A DNA stretch of 64,000 nucleotides. Source: Schleiferilactobacillus harbinensis DSM 16991. GTDB taxonomy: Bacteria; Bacillota; Bacilli; Lactobacillales; Lactobacillaceae. Positions 51,487 through 59,564 of the stretch are shown here, piece after piece. Below the pieces are notes generated by a model that saw nothing but the letters and a program-made list of their open reading frames with translations, did not search any database and had not been told where the DNA came from. Numbering within the stretch: the first letter of the stretch is position 1; each line of letters begins with the position of its first letter. The position numbers were made by a program, and so were the translations under genes. The stretch spans positions 1 to 64,000 of the forward strand of contig NZ_AUEH01000007.1 in the NCBI RefSeq assembly GCF_000425885.1, given 5' to 3'.

Positions 51487-53781
51487 ATGGCACAGGACGA
51501 AAAGGCGCTGGAACAGCGTCATCTGGATACGGTCTTGGAAAAGTTAGACACAGCGGAAAAAAAGCTGGAGAAACAAATTCACCGGGCCAAATCCGAAGAA
51601 AAAAATATTGATAAACATTTCAATGATGATGTCCACCTCTCCTTTGGCAGCGATACGACAACGATGGAGACAGCGATCACCATCCATCAGCAGCAGCAAT
51701 TGCTCCAGGAACGGGACAACGCCTGGCGCAACTCCGATTTACAGCTGAAGACCGTGCAGCGGCTGCAAAAGTCTCCGTACTTTGCCCGGGTAGACTTCAA
51801 AGAGTCCGGCGAACCCCGCCGGGAGACGATTTATATTGGCCTGGGGTCGTTCAGCGACCGTAATGATCATTTCTTGATCTACGATTGGCGGGCGCCGATT
51901 TCTTCTATCTACTATGACGGCGGCTTGGGCCACGTGACCTACCAAACCCCGGACGGCGAACAGTCGGTGGACGTGTCGCTGAAGCGGCAGTTCATCATCA
52001 AGGACAACCAAATCGTCAATTTGTTCGATACCACCGAAACTATCGGCGATCAGATGCTTTTGGAAGTGCTGGGGGAAAAATCCAGCACCCAGATGAAGTC
52101 CATTGTGACGACGATTCAGCAGGAGCAGAACAAAATCATTCGGGATACCGATTCCGATCTGCTCTTTGTGCAAGGGGCTGCCGGGTCCGGGAAGACCTCG
52201 GCGATCCTGCAGCGGGTGGCCTATTTGCTGTACCGCTATCGGGGCAACCTGACCAGCAGTCAGGTGATCATGTTCTCACCAAACCAATTGTTCAATGACT
52301 ATATTGAAAACGTCCTGCCGGAACTGGGCGAGCAGAACATGGTTCAGATGACTTACCAGCAATATACCAACCGCCGCCTGCCGGCCTTGGCAGCAGAGAG
52401 TCTGCAGCATCAATTCGAAGTACAATTGGATACCGATGCTAAGAAGATCCAGCATTTCAAGCAATCGCTGGAATTCTTCAAGGCGACCCGGACTTACGCG
52501 TTGCACTTGAACCATGAGGGCATGCATTTCCGCAATCTGATGTTTCAGGGCAAGCCGTTTTTCACCAAGCAGCGGATCAGCGAGATCTACTACAGTTTCA
52601 ATGCCAATTACAAGCTGATCAACCGCTTGGAGGCGACCAAGGAACGGCTGGTGAACAGTTTGAACCACCGGATCGACAGCGAGACAAAGGCCGATTGGGT
52701 GCAGCAGGCAGTGCAGGATCTGGATTCCGAAGATTTGCAGAAAATGTACCGGACCGTCGACCAGGAATTTGCTAACTCCGATGACGAGTACAAGTTCCTG
52801 GCCCGGCAGATCGTCACCAATGCCTTTCAGAAAGTTTATAATGCCGTCCGCCGGAACCATTTCTTCAATATCCGGATTCAGTACATGGCCTTTCTTAAAG
52901 CAATTCCGGAGCTGGTCGATCTGGCTAAGTGGGGAATCACGCCGGCCATGTGGGACGCCCACATTGAGCAGATGCGGGCAGTCCTCAGTGACCGCAAAAT
53001 CGACGCGGACGATGTCACGCCGTTCCTGTACTTATATGACCTGATCACCGGCCACCACACCGACCGCCACATGCGCTTTGTCTTCATCGACGAGATTCAG
53101 GATTACACCCCGTACCAGCTGGCCTATCTGCGCTACCGCTTCGGCAAAGCCCGCTTCACAATGCTGGGGGATTTGAACCAAGCCATCTTCACCAAGCAGA
53201 GCGATGGCGACTTGCTCGGCGATGTGGCCACACTGTTTGATCCGGAGAAGACCAATGTGGTCCAGCTGACCAAGAGCTACCGGTCCACTGAGCAGATCAC
53301 GAACTTCACGAAGGCATTGCTGGTCAACGGCCAGCGGATCGATGCCTTTGATCGGGCAGGGGACCTGCCGAACGTCTATATCGGCGCGACAGAAGCAGAT
53401 CTGCTGGTCCGGCTGGAGAAACAAATCGGCATGAATGATAGCTCTGGGCTGACCACCGCCATCATTACCCGGACGCTGGAAGATGCTCAGGCGCTGTATG
53501 CCCAGTTGAAAGACGGCGGCGTGGCGGCCACGCTGATCAAATCCGAGAACCAGCGGCTCGCTCCGGGCGTGATCATTGTGCCGTCCTTCCTGGCCAAGGG
53601 ACTGGAATTCGACGCAGTCGTCATGTACCAGGCGAATACCGCCAACTACGGCAGCGAAGACGATCGGCAATTGATTTATACGATTGCCTCGCGGGCAATG
53701 CACCGGTTGACGATTCTGGCCAGTCCGGACCTGGCACCGATTTTAGCGAATGTACCGCAGGACCTGTTTACCCAGGAATAA
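51487..53781 (+). CDS. helD: HelD-like superfamily 1 helicase (RNA polymerase recycling factor)
   Basis: A 764-residue ATP-dependent factor; ATG 51487 follows GAAAGGACTGAGG. Residues 1-100 form the long antiparallel coiled coil that enters the RNA polymerase secondary channel (KKLEKQIHRAKSEEKNIDKH). Walker A GAAGSGKTS starts at 230, the DEIQDYTP Walker B is near 535, and the C-terminal half has QLTKSYRST and the SF1 motif region AKGLEFDAVVMY. HelD removes stalled RNA polymerase from DNA and helps recycling. Length agrees with Bacillus HelD. It may share a transcript with the small membrane protein before it. A strong terminator follows. Confidence 0.88.
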   Translation: MAQDEKALEQRHLDTVLEKLDTAEKKLEKQIHRAKSEEKNIDKHFNDDVHLSFGSDTTTMETAITIHQQQQLLQERDNAWRNSDLQLKTVQRLQKSPYFARVDFKESGEPRRETIYIGLGSFSDRNDHFLIYDWRAPISSIYYDGGLGHVTYQTPDGEQSVDVSLKRQFIIKDNQIVNLFDTTETIGDQMLLEVLGEKSSTQMKSIVTTIQQEQNKIIRDTDSDLLFVQGAAGSGKTSAILQRVAYLLYRYRGNLTSSQVIMFSPNQLFNDYIENVLPELGEQNMVQMTYQQYTNRRLPALAAESLQHQFEVQLDTDAKKIQHFKQSLEFFKATRTYALHLNHEGMHFRNLMFQGKPFFTKQRISEIYYSFNANYKLINRLEATKERLVNSLNHRIDSETKADWVQQAVQDLDSEDLQKMYRTVDQEFANSDDEYKFLARQIVTNAFQKVYNAVRRNHFFNIRIQYMAFLKAIPELVDLAKWGITPAMWDAHIEQMRAVLSDRKIDADDVTPFLYLYDLITGHHTDRHMRFVFIDEIQDYTPYQLAYLRYRFGKARFTMLGDLNQAIFTKQSDGDLLGDVATLFDPEKTNVVQLTKSYRSTEQITNFTKALLVNGQRIDAFDRAGDLPNVYIGATEADLLVRLEKQIGMNDSSGLTTAIITRTLEDAQALYAQLKDGGVAATLIKSENQRLAPGVIIVPSFLAKGLEFDAVVMYQANTANYGSEDDRQLIYTIASRAMHRLTILASPDLAPILANVPQDLFTQE

Positions 53782-53786
53782 ACGGT

Positions 53787-53833
53787 AAAAAAATGAGCCT
53801 CGCCGGCGGTGCTGCCGGTCGGGGCTCATTTTC
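53787..53833. terminator. Bidirectional terminator between helD and the SGNH hydrolase gene
   Basis: AAATGAGCCTCGCCGGC pairs with GCCGGTCGGGGCTCATTT around a short loop, with A and T runs outside. Confidence 0.85.
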
Positions 53834-53841
53834 TGTATTGA

Positions 53842-54408
53842 TTAGCGTTTCTCCATAGCGTGGACGCTGCTGACGATCAAGTCGGCCAGCAGGTCGTAGC
53901 CCAGGTCAGTGAAATGCTGACCATCGCTGGCTAAGAGGGCCTGGGGGTCAGGACTAGCCACCATCGCCTGGTGCAGATCCACCAGCAGAACGTTCTCTTT
54001 ATCTGCGACTTCTTTGGCCGCCTGGGTGTAGCCGGCGACACTGTCCTGGTTGCGGTCCTGGAGCCGCTGGGGATCGCCGAAGGGCGGCGTGAGGAGAATC
54101 ACAGAATCGGGGCCGATGATTTCAATCATGGTCCGCAGGTTATCGTAAAAATCGTCCGCGGTGACGTTAGTCGTATTGCTGGCGTCGTTGGCACCGTAGC
54201 CGATGACGACGAGGTCGTGCTCCCCGGCGGCGGTATCCTGGGTCACCCGGTTCAGCGCCTCGTCGGTGGTCTCACCGGGCACTGCCGCCATGACGATGTC
54301 ATAGCGGGGCAAGCGGCCGGCTAAACGGTCTTTCAACAGAGTAGACATCTGGCCGTTGCGCCAGCCGGCGAAGATGGAGTCGCCGAGAAGAATCAATTTT
54401 GCAGCCAT
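53842..54408 (-). CDS. SGNH/GDSL-type hydrolase
   Basis: A 188-residue cytoplasmic esterase or lipase of the SGNH fold. Block I LLGDSIFAGW holds the nucleophile Ser11; AAVPGETT gives the oxyanion Gly; VIGYGANDASN has the Asn; and SDGQHFTDLGYDLLA holds the Asp-His pair. Lactobacillar relatives act on short acyl esters or wall acetyl groups, but the substrate is not predictable. There is no signal peptide. It converges on helD and is monocistronic. Confidence 0.88.
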   Translation of the reverse strand: MAAKLILLGDSIFAGWRNGQMSTLLKDRLAGRLPRYDIVMAAVPGETTDEALNRVTQDTAAGEHDLVVIGYGANDASNTTNVTADDFYDNLRTMIEIIGPDSVILLTPPFGDPQRLQDRNQDSVAGYTQAAKEVADKENVLLVDLHQAMVASPDPQALLASDGQHFTDLGYDLLADLIVSSVHAMEKR

Positions 54409-54562
54409 AATTGGACTTCCTTTCTTAACTCATCATCTCAATTCTAGCACGGCTGCGACTTTCGACTGATTTTTAACGACTTGCTTAACCCACTGGATAC
54501 TGCGAACGCTTTCGCGATATAATGGCTTTGGAGCAAGAAAGAAAAAATAAGGAGTGAAGCTG

Positions 54563-54760
54563 ATGTTCGCGATCGGCATCAAAGTAAACAACCGGATGAT
54601 GTATTTGGGCAGCCCAGACCATGAACGGTTCCGTTACGGGCTGCATCGGTTCCCAACGGACGCTAAGGCGTTCAAAACCAGTGAAGAAGCTAAGAAATTT
54701 GCGGATGATTACTTCACCCATTCTTCTCGGTGGGAAATTGTGCCGTTGCCGCAAAAGTAA
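54563..54760 (+). CDS. Small protein of unknown function
   Basis: A 65-residue protein. ATG 54563 follows AAGGAG by 8 bases; the GTG at 54554 overlaps that site. The sequence (MFAIGIKVNNRMMYLGSPD, then FRYGLHRFPTDAKAFKTSEE and ADDYFTHSSRWEIVPL) resembles short beta-alpha domains in which a strand pair is followed by a helix. No motif gives a function. It has its own perfect terminator and stands alone before coaA. Confidence 0.65.
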   Translation: MFAIGIKVNNRMMYLGSPDHERFRYGLHRFPTDAKAFKTSEEAKKFADDYFTHSSRWEIVPLPQK

Positions 54761-54785
54761 GCATCAGTACTTAACGTCAAAATGC

Positions 54786-54817
54786 GCGTCACTGCAGTCT
54801 GTGGTGACGCTTTTTTT
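54786..54817 (+). terminator. Terminator of the 65-residue protein gene
   Basis: GCGTCAC and GTGACGC form a perfect 7-bp stem, followed by seven T residues. Confidence 0.85.
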
Positions 54818-54860
54818 CTGGTAATCATGGAACGTAATCTCAGTAGAATTAGGTGATCTT

Positions 54861-55790
54861 GTGGCAGTAACACGGAACTATTACGAATTCGATCGGGAGC
54901 AGTGGGCCAGTTTGCACGGGCCTACGAAGCGGGCGGAAATCACGGACGCCGACTTGCAGTCGGTGAAGGCCTTCAACGATAAGATCTCATTGGCCGACGT
55001 GCGGGAGATCTATTGGCCCCTGCGCCGGCTGGTTTATCTGTACTTCAAGAACTTTCGGCAAAAGCGCCAGACCCTGGCGCACTTTCTGGACACCGACGTC
55101 GGCCCGTCGCCATTCATCATCGGCATTGCCGGCTCGGTGGCGGTGGGGAAGAGTACGACGGCCCGGCTGCTGGACTTGCTGCTGCAGCGGGCGTATCCCA
55201 AGCTGACCGTGCAGACGGTGACCACCGATGGGTTTCTGTATCCCAACGCGATCTTGACGAAGCGGGGGATCCTGGACCGTAAGGGATTCCCGGAAAGCTA
55301 CGACATGGGCAAGCTGCTTGAAGTATTAGATGCCATCAAAGCCGGGAATCCAGACGTGCTGGTGCCGGCGTACGACCATCAGACCTATGATGTGCTGCCG
55401 GACAGCCAAGGCATTCACGTCCGCCAGCCGGATATCCTGATCGTCGAAGGGATCAATGTCCTGCAGCTGCCCAGCAACGCCCAGATCTACGTCAGCGATT
55501 TCTTCGATTTTTCCATCTATGTCGATGCGAATCCGGCGCTGGTGGAAGAATGGTACTTGGACCGGTTCGGCCTGCTGCTGGACACCGCGTTCACGGATCC
55601 GAACAACTATTACTACCAATACGCCATCGGGGATCGCCAAGCCGCTTTCGCCATGGCCCGCCGGGTCTGGCGCGACGTGAACCTGAAGAACCTGAAAGAA
55701 TTCATTGAGCCGACCCGGTCTCGGGCCGATTTGGTGCTGCACAAGACCGCCCACCACCGCATTGACGAGGTCGACCTGCGGAAGTACTAG
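54861..55790 (+). CDS. coaA: Pantothenate kinase, type I
   Basis: A 309-residue kinase catalysing the first step of coenzyme A synthesis, phosphorylation of pantothenate. The P-loop GSVAVGKST is at 91-99. Family-specific blocks are [13 protein letters not shown], the catalytic/substrate region [33 protein letters not shown] and [11 protein letters not shown]. Length is normal for CoaA. GTG 54861 follows AGGTGAT. TAGAAT at 54844 is probably the -10, giving a very short leader. It lies upstream of guaA with 76 bases between them. Confidence 0.95.
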   Translation: MAVTRNYYEFDREQWASLHGPTKRAEITDADLQSVKAFNDKISLADVREIYWPLRRLVYLYFKNFRQKRQTLAHFLDTDVGPSPFIIGIAGSVAVGKSTTARLLDLLLQRAYPKLTVQTVTTDGFLYPNAILTKRGILDRKGFPESYDMGKLLEVLDAIKAGNPDVLVPAYDHQTYDVLPDSQGIHVRQPDILIVEGINVLQLPSNAQIYVSDFFDFSIYVDANPALVEEWYLDRFGLLLDTAFTDPNNYYYQYAIGDRQAAFAMARRVWRDVNLKNLKEFIEPTRSRADLVLHKTAHHRIDEVDLRKY

Positions 55791-55866
55791 GGTATCGGCA
55801 GAGACGGTGCGAGCCGGCGGCAAATATGGTAAAATGTGTTATCAAATTAGCAGAGGAGTGGGATTC

Positions 55867-57417
55867 TTGGCACCCAGCAATGTGGATGAAATCATTGTGT
55901 TGGATTACGGCAGTCAGTACAATCAGTTGATCACCCGGCGCATCCGGGAGTTTGGTATCTTTTCTGAACTTAAGTCCCATAAGATCACGGCAGCAGAAGT
56001 GAAGCAAATTGCACCGAAGGGGATCATTTTCTCCGGCGGCCCGAACAGTGTCTACGACGAAGGGGCCTTCGATGTGGATCCCGAGATCTTTGAACTGGGG
56101 ATTCCCATTCTGGGGATCTGTTACGGCATGCAGCTGATGGCCCACAAGCTGGCCGGCGGCAAAGTAGAACCCGCGGATAACCGGGAATACGGCCACGCCG
56201 ATATTACCGTCACCGACCCGGAGGCCGTGCTCTTCAAGGGCCTGCCCACCGAACAATATGTTTGGATGAGCCACGGCGATCTGGTTACTAAGGTGCCCGA
56301 CGGCTTCAAGGACGTCGCCACCAGCCCCAATTGCCCGATTGCCTCCATCGCGGATGATACCCGCAAATTCTACGGCATCCAGTTCCACGCCGAGGTTCAA
56401 AACACCGAATATGGGCACGAGATCCTGCACCGCTTCGCCTTCGACGTCTGCCACGCCGAAGCCAACTGGAGCATGCAAGACTTCATCGACCAGCAGATCG
56501 AGAAGATCCGGCAGACCGTGGGCGATAAGAAAGTTCTCCTCGGCCTCTCCGGCGGGGTCGATTCCTCCGTCACTGGCGTGCTGCTGCACAAGGCCATCGG
56601 CAATCAATTGACCAGTATCTTTGTGGATCACGGCCTGTTGCGGAAGAACGAAGCAGACCAAGTTATGGATAGCTTGGAAGGCAAGTTCGGCCTGAACATT
56701 ATCAAGGTCGATGCCCAAAAGCGGTTCCTGGATAAGCTGGCCGGCGTCAGCGATCCCGAAAAGAAGCGGAAGATCATCGGCAACGAGTTCATCTGCGTCT
56801 TCGACGATGAGGCTGCTAAGCTGAACGGCGGGTTTGACTTCCTGGCCCAAGGCACGCTGTACACGGACGTTATTGAGTCTGGTACGGATACCGCCCAAAC
56901 CATTAAGTCCCACCATAACGTCGGCGGCCTGCCCAAGGACGTGGACTTCCAGCTGATCGAACCCCTGCGGACACTGTTCAAGGACGAAGTACGGGAGCTG
57001 GGCGAGAAACTGGGCATGCCCCATAGCCTGGTATGGCGTCAGCCGTTCCCCGGCCCGGGTTTGGCTATTCGGGTCGTTGGCGCGGTCACGCCGGATAAGC
57101 TGACGATTGTCCGCGATTCTGATGCGATTCTGCGGGATGAGATCGCCAAGGCCGGTCTGGATAAGGACATCTGGCAGTATTTCACCGTTCTGCCGGGCTT
57201 CAAGTCTGTCGGGGTCATGGGTGATGGTCGGACGTATGACTACACCATTGGGATCCGGGCGGTGACGTCAATTGATGGGATGACGGCGGACTTCGCGAAG
57301 ATTCCTTGGGATGTACTGCAGAAGATTTCTGTGCGGATCGTTAATGAGGTCGCGAATGTTAACCGGGTGGTTTATGATATTACGAGTAAGCCGCCGGCGA
57401 CTATAGAGTGGGAATGA
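55867..57417 (+). CDS. guaA: GMP synthase (glutamine-hydrolysing)
   Basis: A 516-residue enzyme converting XMP to GMP. TTG 55867 is chosen because GAGGAGTG lies 7-9 bases before it and gives the standard N-terminus ([18 protein letters not shown]). The class I amidotransferase domain has Cys85 in GICYGMQ and the His-Glu pair in QFHAEV. The ATP-pyrophosphatase domain starts near 205 with LSGGVDSSV. The C-terminus ends in PPATIEWE, as in most GuaA proteins. A very strong terminator follows. The 3' end of guaA is a known insertion site for genomic islands, and here an accessory region begins directly after it. Confidence 0.96.
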   Translation: MAPSNVDEIIVLDYGSQYNQLITRRIREFGIFSELKSHKITAAEVKQIAPKGIIFSGGPNSVYDEGAFDVDPEIFELGIPILGICYGMQLMAHKLAGGKVEPADNREYGHADITVTDPEAVLFKGLPTEQYVWMSHGDLVTKVPDGFKDVATSPNCPIASIADDTRKFYGIQFHAEVQNTEYGHEILHRFAFDVCHAEANWSMQDFIDQQIEKIRQTVGDKKVLLGLSGGVDSSVTGVLLHKAIGNQLTSIFVDHGLLRKNEADQVMDSLEGKFGLNIIKVDAQKRFLDKLAGVSDPEKKRKIIGNEFICVFDDEAAKLNGGFDFLAQGTLYTDVIESGTDTAQTIKSHHNVGGLPKDVDFQLIEPLRTLFKDEVRELGEKLGMPHSLVWRQPFPGPGLAIRVVGAVTPDKLTIVRDSDAILRDEIAKAGLDKDIWQYFTVLPGFKSVGVMGDGRTYDYTIGIRAVTSIDGMTADFAKIPWDVLQKISVRIVNEVANVNRVVYDITSKPPATIEWE

Positions 57418-57448
57418 GAATGCTATTTCCAGTCCCTCAATATTGAAT

Positions 57449-57503
57449 AAACCTTTCAACTCAGCGCAAGCAACGATTGATTGCGCTGAGTTGAAGGGTT
57501 TTT
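57449..57503 (+). terminator. Terminator of guaA
   Basis: AACCTTTCAACTCAGCGCAA pairs with TTGCGCTGAGTTGAAGGGTT (one G-T) around an 11-base loop, and the sequence runs into a T tract. Confidence 0.9.
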
Positions 57504-57619
57504 GTGACCAGTGAAAATAGTTGATCTTTGCAGGATTAACTATGATGGCTTCCATTTTTTCTTATGCCGCTGATTCTGTGCTGGTAGATAAGTGCAATTC
57601 GCTATCAGACAAACAAAGA

Positions 57620-57648
57620 TTGACACCCGGTAAATTCTGATGTATAGT
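57620..57648 (+). promoter_or_regulatory. Near-consensus promoter of the retron RNA
   Basis: TTGACA (57620-57625) and TATAGT (57643-57648) are separated by exactly 17 bases, with TG before the -10. Predicted transcription starts near 57655, about 22 bases before the a1 repeat. Confidence 0.8.
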
Positions 57649-57676
57649 TATTGTAACAACTTGTTGGTAAACCCTA

Positions 57677-57819
57677 CTGCAATTGGAGTGAAATAATCAC
57701 TCGCGGATTCTCAACCGAGAATCTAACCCTGAACCGGACCTCGGTAGCGTCTGGCCGCCAGATGCGGCGGCCGCTCGCGGGCCATGGGCTCAGGGACGGC
57801 CCATGGCCCAAAATTGCAG
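57677..57819 (+). ncRNA. Retron msr-msd noncoding RNA (candidate)
   Basis: The ends are an 8-bp inverted repeat, CTGCAATT (a1, 57677-57684) and AATTGCAG (a2, 57812-57819). Inside are, in order, hairpins GAGTG/CACTC (57686-57702), GATTCTC/GAGAATC (57706-57723), ACCG/CGGT (57733-57744), GGCCGCC/GGCGGCC (57753-57772) and the 11-bp GGGCCATGGGC/GCCCATGGCCC (57779-57809). The unpaired G at 57685 between a1 and the first hairpin is the candidate branching guanosine. The first two hairpins would be msr and the last two msd. The 143-base size is normal for retrons. It lies upstream of the HTH and reverse transcriptase genes on the same strand. Confidence 0.75.
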
Positions 57820-57836
57820 GGATGAGTTTTTCCGAA

Positions 57837-57881
57837 GACCTGATCTTTCCACAGGGGGCTGAAATTTCAGCCGGAAAGGTC
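57837..57881. repeat. Nested hairpin downstream of the retron RNA
   Basis: CTTTCC/GGAAAG encloses GGCT-GAAATTTC-AGCC (57845-57878), with an outer GACC/GGTC. No T run follows. It may be a 3' stabilising structure of the RNA or an additional domain of it. Confidence 0.5.
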
Positions 57882-57916
57882 GTTATCAAATGATGACACG
57901 TAAGCAAAAAAACAAG

Positions 57917-57944
57917 TTGCGTTCGGAAAAGCGCATGTTACAAT
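57917..57944 (+). promoter_or_regulatory. Possible second promoter before the HTH gene
   Basis: TTGCGT (57917-57922) and TACAAT (57939-57944) are 16 bases apart. It lies between the retron RNA and the terminator-like hairpin at 58043. Confidence 0.4.
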
Positions 57945-58042
57945 GCCGGGAAGGCTTCAATTTATGGGGTATTACAATAATTAGGGCGTTGGATTTGGTG
58001 ATCCGCCTAATTGATTTTATCCATGATATGTGGTTTTGATCG

Positions 58043-58072
58043 GCAGGAGACAAATTAGTCCCTGCTTTTTTT
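58043..58072 (+). terminator. Terminator or attenuator between the retron RNA and the HTH-RT genes
   Basis: GCAGG-A-GAC and GTC-C-CTGC form a stem around AAATTA, followed by seven T residues. It would end most RNA transcripts before the protein genes, giving a high RNA-to-RT ratio. Confidence 0.75.
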
Positions 58073-58102
58073 CTTGCTGAATTTTTGGAAGGGGGGTTCA
58101 TA

Positions 58103-58387
58103 ATGTTTGGTGATACATTCCGACAATTACGGACAATATATGGATATTCTGCAAAAGAGCTGAGCCAGAAATTGAATATTTCCCCTAGCTACCTTTCTGA
58201 GATTGAAAATGGACGAAAACGGCCATCATTGACGTTACTCGAAACGTTTGCAAAGGCATTCAATTTGCAGTTGTCAACTTTGGTGTTGCTTACTGAGGAA
58301 CAAGAACAACTCGCAAACGAAGGTAAAAGTAAATTGATGATACGACAACTGATTTTAAAGACATTGTCAAAGTATTCGGGTGAATGA
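58103..58387 (+). CDS. Xre-family HTH protein of the retron
   Basis: A 94-residue protein starting at ATG 58103 after GGAAGGGGGG. The Xre HTH covers about residues 5-60: FRQLRTIYGYSAKELSQKLN, SPSYLSEIENGRKRPSLTLL and ETFAKAFNLQ, a textbook lambda-repressor-like fold. A C-terminal helix of about 30 residues follows. Its stop overlaps the beginning of the reverse transcriptase frame (coupled translation). A small HTH gene between RNA and RT defines one published retron type (type VI, from memory). It may be the effector, an antitoxin or a regulator; sequence alone does not say. Confidence 0.85.
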   Translation: MFGDTFRQLRTIYGYSAKELSQKLNISPSYLSEIENGRKRPSLTLLETFAKAFNLQLSTLVLLTEEQEQLANEGKSKLMIRQLILKTLSKYSGE

Positions 58388-58388
58388 G

Positions 58389-59336
58389 ATGACAACAAAA
58401 GTTACTAAACGGTACCTACTAAACCAGTCAGCTCTTTATCATTGCACTTCAAAGAGGAAACTGGCTCGGGTGTTACAGATTGACCTCAAAAGACTTGTCG
58501 GAATTGTGGGTGATATACCTAATCAGTATTCAACTATTACCCGACCTAAAAAGGATTCGGGAGAACGCATTGTTCATAATGCTCACTTCGAACTCAAGCG
58601 TGTTCAACGGAGACTCTTTACTTTGTTGCGAAGAGTAAAACGGCCCAACTGGTTGATTTCTGGAGAAATAGGAAAAAGTATTACCGACAATGTTCGTCCA
58701 CATCTGGGCGGAACGCAATTGCTAAAGATCGATATAAGTGGTTTCTTTGATAATTGTAGTAGGGAATCTGTATATCAGTTCTTCCACGTCCAAATGGCAC
58801 AACCATCAGACGTGGCAAAGATATGTACGGATTTGTGCACACTGGAAAATGCAGTTGTTCAGGGTGCGTCAACGAGCATGCTTATTGCGTTTTACGCCAA
58901 CCAGTCAATGCTGCAAGAATTACATGAGCTTGCGGAGGATAACAGTCTTATCTTTACCGTGTATGTCGACGACATTGCATTTTCTAGTTCTCATTCTTTC
59001 CAGGCTTCCGACATCTTAGATCAGGCAACTAGGATAGTTTCTGCGTACGGATTCCGTGTGAAAAACAAAAAAGTAAGGGCATACAATGATTCGAGACCAA
59101 AGCTTTTGACGGGAGTCATTATAACAACAACGTCAAAAATGGCGGTCCCTAATTGTAAACGCAGAAAAATTTTGGATGATATGACTCAGTACCGACGATC
59201 CACAAATCCAGCGGAACGGCGGTCAATGCGTAGCAAGATTCTGGGCCAAATAAGCGCTGCTCAACAAATTGAACCGGATTTTTTCACTGGAGTGAAAAAC
59301 CAACTCAAATACGAAATGAGAATGGACGAGGATTAA
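58389..59336 (+). CDS. Retron-type reverse transcriptase
   Basis: A 315-residue reverse transcriptase (GTG 58380, three codons earlier, is an alternative start). RT blocks are in order: ERIVHNAHFELKRVQRRLF, LLKIDISGFFDN with catalytic Asp115, VQGASTSMLIAFYANQSM and the active site YVDDIAFSS at 192-195. The retron-specific region X reads NVRPH (101-105; consensus NAxxH) and region Y reads LTG (240-242; consensus VTG), so both are variants. A short helical N-terminal segment (TSKRKLARVLQIDLKRL) is also typical. No maturase or endonuclease domain follows. It uses the RNA encoded at 57677 as primer-template. Base composition is lower in GC than in surrounding genes, suggesting transfer. Confidence 0.9.
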   Translation: MTTKVTKRYLLNQSALYHCTSKRKLARVLQIDLKRLVGIVGDIPNQYSTITRPKKDSGERIVHNAHFELKRVQRRLFTLLRRVKRPNWLISGEIGKSITDNVRPHLGGTQLLKIDISGFFDNCSRESVYQFFHVQMAQPSDVAKICTDLCTLENAVVQGASTSMLIAFYANQSMLQELHELAEDNSLIFTVYVDDIAFSSSHSFQASDILDQATRIVSAYGFRVKNKKVRAYNDSRPKLLTGVIITTTSKMAVPNCKRRKILDDMTQYRRSTNPAERRSMRSKILGQISAAQQIEPDFFTGVKNQLKYEMRMDED

Positions 59337-59354
59337 CTACTCAAGTCGTCTCAT

Positions 59355-59564
59355 ATCTCGCTCAAGCCAAGCAGGTGTCTGCGACGATGATGGAATCCTT
59401 ACGAATCCGGAAACTGAGATTATCGTTCTTAGGAACCAGCTCGTTGTAGACTCTGTCCAGCGTGTAAGGGTACGGCGTGTTGAGGAAGGAGTCCCAAACC
59501 ACTGGAAAGAACTCTTGACGATAGTTACGGTTAAGATGTTGGAGTTCACCAGATAGCCGTTCAT
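59355..59564 (-). pseudogene. Broken DUF4411/PIN-like toxin gene
   Basis: The start overlaps the ImmA/IrrE stop (ATGA). The first frame reads MNGYLVNSNILT and then loses similarity; the next frame continues NRNYRQEFFPVVWDSFLN, then LDRVYNELVPKNDNL, which fits the N-terminal half of DUF4411 PIN-like proteins (consensus YL-D-N, N-R-x-Y, FFPxFWD, V-x-DEL). A frameshift near 59527 and truncation after about 67 residues (normal about 160) destroy the gene. Such genes are commonly paired with ImmA/IrrE-type proteins in toxin-antitoxin-like modules. Confidence 0.6.

Noticed and set aside
55791-55866. Purine riboswitch before guaA
   Set aside because: The gap is only 76 bases and shows neither the conserved purine-aptamer core nor a terminator.
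55702-57024. 440-residue minus-strand open frame opposite guaA
   Set aside because: guaA is unambiguous on the plus strand; the antisense frame is a by-product of GC-rich codons.
57837-57881. Nested hairpin as the real msd of the retron
   Set aside because: It lies outside the a1/a2 repeat, which cleanly encloses the 57677-57819 structure; it is kept only as an accessory structure.
58085-58102. Upstream TTG start for the Xre gene
   Set aside because: ATG 58103 is correctly spaced from GGAAGGGGGG, which the TTG start would place inside the coding sequence.
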